From: Limnanthes douglasii subsp. nivea
Taxonomy: Eukaryota > Streptophyta > Magnoliopsida > Brassicales > Limnanthaceae
Assembly (NCBI GenBank): GCA_036936605.1
Contig: JAUPFV010000004.1
Span: forward strand, 289,086,009-289,150,008
Length of the DNA stretch: 64,000 nucleotides
Reading direction: 5' to 3'
This document shows positions 9,962 through 19,413 of the stretch, piece by piece. Numbering within the stretch: the stretch's first letter is position 1; each line of letters starts with the position of its first letter. The translations under genes and the position numbers were made by a program. The notes beneath the pieces are model-generated. The model did not search any database, was not told the origin of the DNA, and saw only the letters and a list, made by a program, of their open reading frames with translations.

Positions 9962-12948
9962 ATGTTTACAGCAAGGACTGCATTGATCAAAGGCGGGTGG
10001 CTCAAACTTTCTGAGTTGGAGAAGGCACAAAAAGTTGAGAAGGAAAGACGAATCGCAGCAGGGTTACCTACCTCGCCTGTCGACAGACCAATCTCCTCTG
10101 CTACAGAGTCAGATCGAGGCTCGTCCTCCTCTAAAGGTACCAAGCCCAAAAAACTATTTCAATCCACTCTCTCCCCTATAGTGTCTGGTTCCTCAGTTCA
10201 GGAGTCAGTGCCTACTGTCGAGCCAGGAGTTACAGTCACAAGTTTTAGGAAACCTTCCCCTTTTCTCGCAATAGGATCAGATACAGAACACTCTCCGGAG
10301 AAACTGGTGGTTAAGAGGACAAGCCGGTTGGTTAAGGGGCAAGCCTCCAAGAACACTCCCTCAAAATCGGGGGCAAAAAATAGCAGTTATGGGTCTGGAG
10401 TGCCTATCAGAGCTCCCCGGGAAAGACTACCCGGTCCGGAGGCTAGCAGCCCAGCACTCCCAAGAGAGACTTCTGCCTCAGAGCCCCAGCCTGAGATTAG
10501 AAGTCAAGAAAACATAGAAAACCAGCAGTCTGGAGGCCATGCTGAGCCAAGTTCGAATTCTCCCCGGGCCACTGATATTCCTCCTATGATCATGGAGGAA
10601 AGAATGGAGGACTCAGTTGAAGAAGTCCCTTCGAGTCTGAGCCATCCGGCCAGACTAGTAACACTGCTGCTGCCAAAAAAGATAAGGGCAAAGAAAAACT
10701 ATGCTTGAGGCATCCGGAGCTGCCGGAGTGTCTCGAAGGGAATGTAGGGCCTTGTTTTCACAGGGTCGAACTTAAATATCTCTTGGCCTTACAGAAGACC
10801 AAGTATGCTTTCATCCACACGGCCGAACTAGGTCGAATGCGCACAAAATGGGGGATCCCAGAAAATGTGAAGATAAGGATTCCCATAGATCCTGAGACTC
10901 CTATGGATTGCAAGCTGAACGAAATAGTCATCTTCACGGAGCTATTTAACTGGGGACTCAGATTCCCATTGGACCCAGAGATTGTCAGATATTTTCATCT
11001 GGTCAAACTCTGTCCGAGCCAGCTGAGCCCCAACGGCTGGTACACTCTGATGTCATGCATCATGGCATCGAGGCTGTTCGGGATCCCTCTTCCTATGGAA
11101 GAATTTGCAGCAGTGGCCAATCTTTGCAAACATCACCAATTCCCCTTCTACCACTTCAATATGGGGAATGATCTCAAAGCTGTTGATGATCTATTGGAGT
11201 CTGAGAGCAAATGGAGGAGCCAATTTTTGTTTGTCAGTGGCGCTTTGGAAAACGGACAGAAGATCAAGTCCGGAGTGAACCCAAGCCTCCTCAGAAGCAG
11301 GTGGAGGAGTGACCGTAAGTTTCTTACTTTAAATCTTTGTCTACTTTTCCCTTCTTATAGTTGGTTTTAAATTAATCAATCTTTCTTTGTCTTAACAGAA
11401 CTGCCTAAGGAGTTCGGTGATTACTTGAAGGCCGAACAGGTCACTTGTGGCAAAATCAACGCCTGGGCCGCAGAGAACTGGGGGAACCGATTCCACAATG
11501 CCTTCACAAGTGGAAATCTGGCAAGGTCTCACCTGTGGAACACCACGGGTCGGAGATATTTAACTTGGGAGGAGCTCACCACTCAACCCTCTCCGGACAC
11601 AGTGCTCAAGAGGTCCCATGAAGCAGATGGGACACTCTTCTTGCCAGGCCGGGCCAAAGCCCCAAGCAAAATGAAAGGCAAGAATAAAGGCAAAAAGGTG
11701 GTGAGCAGTGCTAATCCTGCTGATGCGGAGAAGGATGCTCCAACTGACCCGGAGGGGCCGGCTCAGAGCCAAATTGATGCTGCTCTTTTGCAGGTAGTGG
11801 AGCAAGAGACCGAAAGGCAGGAAGCAGAACTCCCAAAATCTCGAAGGGCTTCCAAGAGGAATCGCAAGCAGGAGAGTGAAGGGGCTGACCGGGCAGCCAA
11901 GAAGAAAAAGACTGCCAAGGGAGATGAGCTTGCTCTCCGGGATCCGGAGCCTTCTGTTCAGGTTGACCCTTCTGACCCAACACATGCTGAAGAGATCCCA
12001 AGGGACTTTCATACTGATGAAGTCGAGGGAGGAGAACTTAACATGGATGAAGTAGACATCACCGGTCTTGGTGAACTTGGCGAATACTTCCTCAATCTCC
12101 CCAGAGACGACTTCACAGGGCCTTACATTCCTCCGAGCAGCTCCAACACTGTCAACTTCAATGGTAAAACTTTCATCGTCTCTAGTGAAAAGGACACCAT
12201 AGCCCACTCCTTGCTAAGCAATGTGCAGCCAGTACTTACACTGGAGAGACAAGTTCGGAGTCAAGCGGACACCATCGAAGACCTTAAGTCTGAGAAGGAA
12301 AAGCTGTCCGAAGACCTTTGCACTGCTACTGCCAATGCTGACATGCTAAAGGAAGCGAACGAGGAGTTGAAGAAGAATCGGGAGGAAAGCGACACAAAAG
12401 TTGCTACTCTAGAGGAAACCATCAGAGACCTCCGGGAAAAGCTGTCCGGGGTGGAGAAAGACCTTACTGCCTCAAAAGAAGAGACCAAGGCAAAGGACAA
12501 GACCATCACCAACCTAACTACTGATAAGATTTCCCTTGAGAATGCAGTGTCCAAGGCTGCCGAGGAGAAAAATACTTTGTTACAGGAGCAGGAGGCCAAG
12601 ATTCAAGCCAGGATCAATAATCATGCCAACCAGATGATCAAGAGCGAAGAGCTAATTCTTGAGAAGGTGAGGTCTGACATGGTTCTACTCTTCCATGAAA
12701 AGTTTCCACAGAGGAACCTAGGGGAGTTGTGGCTTTACGTTGAGCCCGAAAACCTCCCATATCATACGATGGCCGAAGGTGACAAGTATGGCTACTCTAG
12801 TGGCTCTTCGGATGATGAAGAACATACTGGGGAGAGCCCAGATGATAAGAAAGACGATCCCAAAGGCAAGAAGGTAGATGAAGGGAAAGATGACCCTAAG
12901 GTTAAGAAGGTAGCCGAAGGTGAGCCATCCTCAAAGGCTCAACCTTAA
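9962..12948 (+). CDS. Antisense extra gene of Tat element (spliced, one frameshift)
   Basis: It runs opposite to gag-pol, between integrase and the 3' LTR. Exon 1 is 9962-11314 and exon 2 is 11399-12948, with an 84-bp intron. The two exons sum to 2,903 nt, one short of 968 codons, and the reading frame slips by one base near 10630. The gene is otherwise open for about 967 residues. It starts MFTARTALIKGGW. A Ser/Pro/Lys-rich N-terminus is followed by a conserved domain at residues ~248-450 (GLRFPLDPEIVRYFH, LSPNGWYTLMSCIMASRL, FPFYHFNMG), like the 'putative gypsy-type transposon' family. Next come basic lysine clusters, possible nuclear signals. The C-terminal part has a long coiled coil (~730-880) and an acidic Lys/Asp/Glu tail. 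The role of such proteins is unknown; antisense ORFs are known in Tat elements. Confidence 0.8.
11315..11398 (+). other. Intron of antisense gene
   Basis: The 84-bp AT-rich intron begins GTAAGT and ends CTTAACAG after a T-rich tract. Splicing joins codon 451 across phase 1 and keeps the frame (RWRSD then LPKEFGDYL). The outer copy has an intron candidate at the homologous place. Plus-strand splice signals show that the gene is read from this strand. Confidence 0.8.
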
Positions 12949-13302
12949 CTTATGATCCACTTAGTTTATTTTTAATTTAGACTAAAGTCCTTGGAAGGCT
13001 AAGGCACTCTTTTTGTAATGGTGTCCGGAATTTGACCGAACGGGTTTTTTGTGTTCTACTTTGACAGTTTAAAAGTCCTTGGAAGGCCAAGGCAAGTTTA
13101 AATAGCCCTTAGATATTTCAGTCCGGATAGTATGATAATGGACAAAACTTTAAAAAACACTTAGAAATTTTTTTAAGAAGGCATTGAATTTTATTTAACA
13201 GCCCGGACACCTAATTAAAACCTCTTCGTGCCACCGGGGAGGAAAGAGTATGCCCCCAAATATTTACATGGATGTTTAAACAAGTAAATATTTACACAAG
13301 TG
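12949..13302. other. Spacer between convergent antisense gene and integrase
   Basis: The 354 bp are non-coding. They include two copies of the hairpin motif AAGTCCTTGGAAGGCCAAGG (near 12985, slightly mismatched, and near 13075). A GC-rich block around 13200-13255 is shared with the outer copy. The 3' ends of two opposing transcripts should lie here. Confidence 0.6.
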
Positions 13303-14214
13303 TTATTCCAAGTACACCCGGAGATGCTCAATATTCCAAGGATGAGTTAGAACTCTGCCATCTTTGTCTTCCAACCAATAAGTCCCAGGCTTAATTCTTT
13401 CAACAACGATATACGGACCCTCCCAAGTTGGGGCCATCTTTCCGAAGAGCTTTTCTTTAGTGTGTAAGAAGACCTTCCTTAATACTTTGTCCCTAGGTTG
13501 GAAATCTCTTCTCTTAACTTTAGAAGCAAACCTGCTTCTCATCAAACCTTGATAGTGTGCAACTCTAAGGTGAGCTTTAACTCGTCTTTCTTCTACCAAA
13601 TCACGTTGACCTCTGATTGCCACCTCATTAGCATGTTCGGAGAAGTTGTGAACACGAAAAGAGGGGAGAGTTGCCTCTATGGGAGCTACTGCATCCATCC
13701 CATAGACCAAGGCAAAGGGTGATTCTTGTGTTGCAGCCCCAGGTGTTGTCCGGTAGGCCCACATGACTTCTTGCAAATAACTAGGCCACTTTCCAGCAGC
13801 CCCTTCCAAATTCTTCTTTAAGCCGGACAGTATAGTTCTATTGGCCAATTCAACCTGCCCATTTGCTTGTGGGTGGAAAGGTGAAGAAAAACAGTGATGT
13901 ATACCCCTTGAGGCACAGAAGCTCTCCATTTCTCTATTGTCGAATTGTGGCCCGTTGTCTGTTGTTATTTTCTGTAGGACACCAAATCTGCAACATATGT
14001 TGGATAGAATGAATTTTATAACAGCTTTTGATGTTGTCCCTGCTAGAGGGGCTGCTTCTATCCAGTTCGAGAAGTAGTCGATGGCCACAATTATAGTTTT
14101 GCACCCTCCGGACGCCACAAGGAGAGGCCCTACTAAATCCAACCCCCATCGTGCAAAAGGAATAGGCTCAGAAATTGATTCTAAAGGAATGGCTGTACCT
14201 TTGGCATGGGTCAC
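13303..14214 (-). pseudogene. Inner-element integrase domain
   Basis: This frame encodes the retroviral-type integrase core and C-terminal domain. Its catalytic triad is visible as D26 (WGLDLVGP), D86 (TTDNGPQF) and E122 (QANGQVELANRT), with the DD35E spacing. The zinc-binding HHCC part (HDGEGSAHCGFRALTRR ... CDPCQRYSHS) lies in the overlapping preceding frame, so a frameshift near 14190 separates it from the core. The C-terminus ends EHLRVYLE. The core itself looks intact. It would insert the element's cDNA into chromosomes. Confidence 0.9.
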
Positions 14215-15523
14215 AACTTCTCACCAATTCCTTAGAATCTTTCATGATTGATGGCCAATAGTAGCCGGAGAGTAAAACTCTTCTTGTTAAAGCTCTAAAC
14301 CCACAATGGGCTGATCCCTCACCATCATGCAATTCGGAGAGGACCATTTGTGATTCTTCATCTCCCAAACAGCGCAGGAGAGGTTTACTGTAAGATTTTT
14401 TGTATAACACTTCTCTCAATATGATGAAACCACGAGCCTTGTGTTTCAATATTCTGGCCAGTGACTTATCCGGTGGCATAACACCATCGGAGAGGTATTG
14501 TACGAGAGGAAACCTCCAGTCTTGAGGTTGTTTCACTTGTATTTTAAAAATCTCCTCTTCTTTACCCTTACAAAGTTGGATGGAGGGGCTTTCAAGTACA
14601 TGGATCCATGGGTATGACTCCGTATAGGCTATGGTTGCCAGTGAGTCTGCCAGCTCATTTTCTGCCCGGGGAATGTGTTCATAGACAACACTTTTAAACT
14701 TAAGTGCTTCATTTTTGAGGAGGAGTAAATATTTCACAAGTTGCTCCTTCTTAGCCTCAGACTGGCCTTGGGCATGGTGGATAATCAGTTGGGAGTCGCT
14801 TAGCAGCTTGACCCTCTTAGCCCCACAAATATAGGCCAATTTTAGCCCAGCTATAGCTGCTTCGTATTCAAACTCGTTATTAGATGCCCTGAAAGCAAAA
14901 CAAATAGCCTGGTACATTTTGTCTCCATATGGGGAAGTTAAGCACACCCCTGCACCACATCCCATTGTGCTAGATCCACCATCTGTTCGGACGACCCATA
15001 CTTTTTTATCTTTTATATCAGTAGCTTGCTCTGAATCCCTGTCGGAGTGGAATTCAACCAGAAAATCAGCCACAACTTGGGCTTTGACTGCTGTTCGGGG
15101 AGCAAAGTCTATGTCAAAGTCCCCCAACTCTACTGACCACTTAGTCATTCTACTCGAAATGTCTGCTTTTTGAAGGACATTCTTTAGGAGAAAGGAGGTC
15201 CGGACGATGATAGGATGAGCCTGGAAATAAGGCCTCATCTTCCTTGCAGCTATTACCAGGGCTAATGCCAATTTTTCCAGTTTTAAGTAACGCTTCTCTG
15301 CATCTATCAAGCTTTTGCTGATGTAGTACACTGGATGGGGATGACTATCGACCTCTCTTACCAGCACAGCACTGATGGCACAACTCGAAACTGCCAAGTA
15401 CACAAAGAGAGTCTCCTCATCGACCGGCTTGAACAAAGTTTTGGGGGAGGACATGTGTTTCTTGATCTCATTGAAAGCCTCATCGCACTGCGGGGTCCAA
15501 TCAAAGCCCTTTGTACCCTTCAA
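14168..15523 (-). pseudogene. Inner-element RNase H and archaeal-type RNase H
   Basis: The first module is the RT-linked RNase H (FVYLAVSSCAISAVLVREVD, LEKLALALVIAARKMRPYF). The second is an archaeal-type RNase H (VVRTDGGSSTMGCGAGVCL, NNEFEYEAAIAGLKLA, LSDSQLIIHHAQGQ, ENELADSLATIA). A zinc-finger integrase N-terminus follows. Two RNase H domains in one pol mark the plant Tat lineage. A stop codon (TAA at 15527-15529) and a frameshift near 15580 cut it off from the RT, and a frameshift near 14190 cuts it off from the integrase core. Confidence 0.9.
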
Positions 15524-16511
15524 AGTTTAAAAGAAAGGAGCACACTTGTCCGAAGATCTTGAGATAAATCTTGTTTAAGGCAGCTAATCTCCCCGTTAAC
15601 CGTTGTACTTCTTTGATGTTTCGAGGAGGCTCCATTTGAAACAGAGCATTAAGCTGGTCCGAATCAGGTTGTATTTCATGCTCACTTATGATATAGCCCA
15701 GAAACTTTCCGGACTGCACTCCGAACACACACTTTTCAGGGTTTAACTTCAAATTTACTTTCACCAAGTTGGCAAAAGTTTCTTGGAGATCGGACAAGTG
15801 CAACTGCTCATCCACGCTCTTCACCATCATATCGTCAATGTATACCTCCATATTTCTTCCAATTTGATCAGCAAATGCCTTGTTGACTAATCTCTGATAA
15901 GTAGCCCCAGCATTTTTTAAACCAAATGGCATCACCTTGTAGCAATGAAGCCCTCTATCAGTTACAAATGTGGTATGCTCTTGATCATTTGGATCCACTT
16001 GAATGTGATTGTATCCGGAGAAAGCATCCATAAAGGAAAGCAGCTTGTTCCCAGAGGTGGAGTCTACTAACTGATCAATCCGGGGGACCGGATATAAGTC
16101 TTTAGGGCAAGCTCTATTGAGGTCTGTGAAGTGAATGCACATGCGCCACTTGTCGTTCTTCTTTTTTACTAAGACAGGATTAGCAGTCCACAAAGGGTAT
16201 TGAGACTCCTTGATGTGCCCCATCTTTGTGAGCCTGTCAACCTCTTGCACAATGACATCAGCCTTTTCTTTGGAAAAAGCTCTTCTTTTTTGGACTACTG
16301 GAGCTACATCTCTCCGGACGGATAAGTGGTGCGAAATCACATCTGATGGGACTCCAGTAACATCAGCACTGCACCAAGCAAAAACGTGCTGATGGTTCTT
16401 TAAAAACTTCAACATTTCATTCTTCAACATAGGCGGCATTTTAGACCCTATCTTGACACTTTTTCCATCTTCCAAACAGTGTGTCTCCATTTCTTCAACC
16501 GGTATCAACAC
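15501..16511 (-). pseudogene. Inner-element reverse transcriptase
   Basis: A complete RT palm and fingers are visible: KWRMCIHFTDLN, FMDAFSGYNHIQV with catalytic D162, MPFGLKNAGATYQRLVN and YIDDMM with D226-D227. The frame starts after a conserved in-frame UAG at 16572-16574, so RT would need stop readthrough, reinitiation or splicing to be made as part of Gag-Pol. The end of the frame (after ~15590) is shifted relative to the family. It would copy element RNA into DNA. Confidence 0.92.
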
Positions 16512-16571
16512 TCCGGGGGTCTCTCTGGGGTCATCAATTTCACCCTCACCCCCAGAAAGGCCCTCAAACTG

Positions 16572-16574
16572 CTA
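16572..16574 (-). other. Conserved in-frame UAG between protease and RT
   Basis: On the minus strand the codons read CAA TAG CAG TTT, dividing the protease frame from the RT frame without any shift. The outer element has TAG CAA TTG at the homologous place (20557-20559). The downstream CAR YY resembles the leaky stop context known from tobacco mosaic virus. The stop is the only one shared by both copies. Confidence 0.6.
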
Positions 16575-17538
16575 TTGTTCATCGATGCGGACTGCCCCCA
16601 GCGTTCGAGGAGCCAAGGCAGTGGCATAACATTCTCTTGCAATCTTTTGGCTGCTCCGGACAACTCCAACCTGCCCCTGAACAGCATACTTCAAGCATTG
16701 GTGGACTGTTGAAGCCAATGCATGCATCCTAGAGAGCCAAGACCTCCCTAGAATAGCATTATAGCAAGTGGGACAATCCACCACAATAAAGAGTATTCTG
16801 ACCATTTTCTTGAAAGGGCCCTTGCCCAATAACACCTCCTCTTCGAACTCCCCGATCACATCTGCTGAGCTGCCTGTGAAGCCCACGATTGACCTGTCCG
16901 AATTCTGAATTACAGCTGGATTTTTCATTTTCTTGTAAGTGGTTAGGAAAAGGATATTGGCTGAGCTTCCAGTATCCACCAAGATTCGTCTTATGCCATT
17001 GCCCCCTATAGATGCTCCTTTGACAACAGCATCCTCATGAGGGCCAGCAATGTTTCTTAAATCATCTTCATCAAACACAATGAAGGGAAATGAGTTTGGT
17101 GACTGATAAGATGTCATGCCTCCTTCTAGCTGGGAGGCTAAAGTATGAACATGCCTCTTCCTTGAAGAAGCAGTAGGAGCTGTCATAGTGTCCCTTCCGA
17201 AAATTGTAAGCGACTCAAAAAACTTAATGAGCGCGGAGACCGACCTAGAACATTCTTCTATAGCACCCACTCTGTTCCGAGTCGGATCAGGATCCAAGTA
17301 TTCAGATTCCAAGTCAAACCTTTCAACTATAACCATGGCCCCCTCCGGAGCGGCATTACTTGGACCAACCCGATGAGTGTTGTCAGGCCTGTTGCCTCCT
17401 CTTCTTTTAACGTAAGCTCCCAACTTCCCTCTTTCAATCAAGTTTTGAACTTCCTGCTTCAATGCTATGCAGTCATCGGTGGTATGACCAATATCATTGT
17501 GATATTGGCAAAAAGAGTTGTTGTGATGCTCTCTGGGG
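16572..17538 (-). pseudogene. Inner-element aspartic protease (with Gag zinc knuckle)
   Basis: After the stop at 17539-17541 the frame continues with a zinc-knuckle-like CQYHNDIGHTTDDC, then a linker, and then a retropepsin-type active site LVDTGSSANIL at 16989-17009. The partner segment (VDCPTCYNAILGRSWL) is also present. This enzyme would cut the Gag-Pol polyprotein. The domain reads intact to the UAG at 16572. The upstream TAG replaces a glutamine present in the outer copy and is therefore a private nonsense mutation. Confidence 0.88.
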
Positions 17539-17969
17539 GACTACAGTGTTGCCAGTCTCCGGTAATGCACCTCATCCTTTGTTTTATCAAAGATAGTGGC
17601 CACGTTTTCTTTCAACTCTGTGAACCACTCCGGTTGGACCCATGGCCCTCTCTTGTTTCTGGACTGTTGACTTTGAGCAGGAGCAGCTGGCTGAGACTGA
17701 GCTTTTGCCCTACCATGCCCCTGTCCGGTTTCTCTTGCTTTGTTCCCAGACTGGTTCTGATTGGGATTTGGAGTCACCGGGGTAGACCTCACCTGCCTGT
17801 GCACCCTGGTTTTCTTTGTTTCATCGACGTTTATCTGTTTGCCAACCTGATTCAGCAACCCTCCCCAGGTCATGGCCTTCTTTCTGGTCACTGAATCAGC
17901 TAGATTTCCTGGGTTCAAACCTTGCCTTAGGGATGCTATTGGCACTTGTTCGAAGCAATCAGCCAACCC
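17539..17969 (-). pseudogene. Inner-element Gag C-terminal part
   Basis: This frame (DCFEQVPIASLRQGLNPGN ... TWGGLLNQV, then a basic Pro/Gln-rich stretch) continues Gag after a frameshift. It ends at TAG 17539-17541, where the outer copy has CAA (Gln). The junction at 17970-17976 is a deletion of 29 bp relative to the outer copy, between two ATTCTTT (minus AAAGAAT) repeats. Confidence 0.8.
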
Positions 17970-18885
17970 ATTCTTTCAAGGATTCATTTGGTTCCTGGGC
18001 ACAATGGATTATTGTGTCTCCATTTCCCTTCAGCTCTTTACTCCCTACGAACTGCCTTCGAAAGGACACCCAAAACGTATTGAAATCTTTAATACAACCC
18101 TGAGGCAGGCTGTTGTACCATTTCAGAGCACTCCCCGTAAAGGATTGGGAGAATGCCCTACAAAGTAGTTTATCATCGTCGTCAAAGTTCATCATGAAGT
18201 TTTTAAATTGCTCCAGATGGTTGTCTGGATCAGTACTGCCATCGTACTTCTCTGTCTTGGTGCTGTCAAACCTCTTGGGGAGGTTTCCGGATAGAATTTT
18301 GGAGGACAATAGAGATTGCCTCCAATTCCTTCCACGACTGAACACAGTATCCTCATTGGGAGTTGCAAAGATACTTGGTTCATCGTGGAAGGCAAAGGGA
18401 TCCATCAGCATCTTGTCCACATGCCTCCGGTTATGAGATGACCATTTTCCAATATGCTTCTTCATTCTTCCATGTCTATATCTTTTTCTTGAATATTTTT
18501 TGATTTCCTTTTGATTTTTTCTGGTTCGACCCTCATCGCTGCTAGAGGACAAGGATTTTTCAACTCCATCACTGTCCGAAGAGCTATCAGAAGATTCTGA
18601 GCTTGAGTCAGAACTCTCCACAGGCTTGGACCTGTGAGACTTCTTAGAACTGGCATGAGTCTTTTTGGTGCTCACATGAGTCTTCGAAGACTCATGCGCT
18701 CTGGGGTTATCGGTGTGATGAGCAACCGGTGCTTTGGATTTTTCTTTCACGCCCATCTTGGCCTTCTCAGCCCTCAGAGCTTCTATTTCACACTTTAGCC
18801 TGTCACACTCCTCGGCAGTGTATTCATCGTTCTCTTCCACCACTTCGAGCAAAGCCGGTGGAAGCTCTGGATTGTCCGGATTCAT
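17970..18885 (-). pseudogene. Inner-element Gag N-terminal and capsid-like part
   Basis: The first ATG (18885) gives MNPDNPELPPALLEVV. A short charged coil, a Ser/Lys-rich linker and a retrotransposon-gag domain follow (FDSTKTEKYDGSTDPDNHLEQF, then ALKWYNSLP ... FNTFWVSFRRQFVG). Homology to the outer copy extends a little upstream in frame, but without an ATG. Gag would form the particle that packages element RNA. The frame ends early because of the 29-bp deletion at 17970-17976. Confidence 0.88.
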
Positions 18886-18939
18886 ACAGACAGAGTTTCG
18901 TGGCAGGTTTTGAATGCTTGATTCAGGTACCTTCGTCCT

Positions 18940-18958
18940 CCCACTGTGGTCACCAATT
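18940..18958 (-). other. Primer-binding site region of inner element
   Basis: Immediately inside the 5' LTR on the minus strand is AAATTGGTGACCACAGTGG, with TGG three to six bases from the LTR end as needed to pair with a tRNA 3' CCA. The same block, with one or two changes, follows the outer LTR at ~22955-22974. The tRNA identity was not assigned. It is not the common initiator-Met site. Confidence 0.6.
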
Positions 18959-19413
18959 TGGTGAGGATAATGATCGCCTGAGGGTAGGCTGGTAATTTCA
19001 GTTGGTGTTTTATGGTGGTATGTGGGTGTTTAAGTGGTGGTGAGTGGATGTTTTATGTGTTTAGAGAGTAGAAAGATAATTAAGCAGCTTGGTAGCAGTT
19101 AATTTTCATTACCCATAGTTAATGCAGGTGGTTGGGTATTTATAGTGTGATGTTTGGGCCCTTATGGGCTTTCGAGTCATGTTTAATGGACCCGGGTCAT
19201 GTTCAAAGACCCATGAGCTCTAAGTAGGAGAGCAAGTAGCTTAGTCAAGAAGTGTTTAGGTTTTTTAGTACTTTTGTCATAGTTCGAACTGTCCTATGGT
19301 TATTGTGTTCAAAGTGATCTGTCCGGTCCATGTGATCTGTCCGATCTGTCCGGTCCGGAGGCTCTGGACTGATCTGTCCCTGTCCGGGGAGCATGCTGAA
19401 TTCGGACTCATCA
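18959..19413 (-). repeat. Inner element 5' LTR
   Basis: This is the promoter-carrying LTR for minus-strand gag-pol. It has TATAAATA on the minus strand at 19137-19144. It differs from the other LTR at six sites by hand count. The U3-side end contains several GATCTGTCCG-like repeats (about 19315-19385). Confidence 0.95.
19137..19144 (-). promoter_or_regulatory. LTR TATA box of inner element
   Basis: TATAAATA on the minus strand lies within CACTATAAATACCC. The same box is in the other LTR (9252-9259) and in the outer LTR (23125-23132), although most of the flanking LTR sequence differs. Transcription of gag-pol would start about 30 bp further along the minus strand, near 19108. Confidence 0.6.

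Larger units (their letters stand above)
9074..19413 (-). mobile_element. Inner (younger) Tat/Ogre-type Ty3/gypsy element
   Basis: The element is 10,340 bp with 455-bp LTRs at 9074-9528 and 18959-19413 and a perfect 5-bp target duplication GGTTT (9069-9073 and 19414-19418). The LTR ends are TGGTGAGG...CTCATCA on the plus strand. The minus-strand order is LTR, primer-binding site, gag, protease, RT, RNase H, aRNase H, integrase, then a plus-strand antisense gene, polypurine tract and LTR. A hand comparison shows six differences between the LTRs (about 1.3%), so insertion was recent. Gag-pol nevertheless has about five inactivating lesions, so it was probably mobilised in trans or decayed quickly. 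Confidence 0.95.

Noticed and set aside
11560..12207. Minus-strand frames opposite exon 2 of the antisense gene (also 12261-12599)
   Set aside because: They are shadows of the lysine-rich coding strand; splice sites and homology support the plus strand only.
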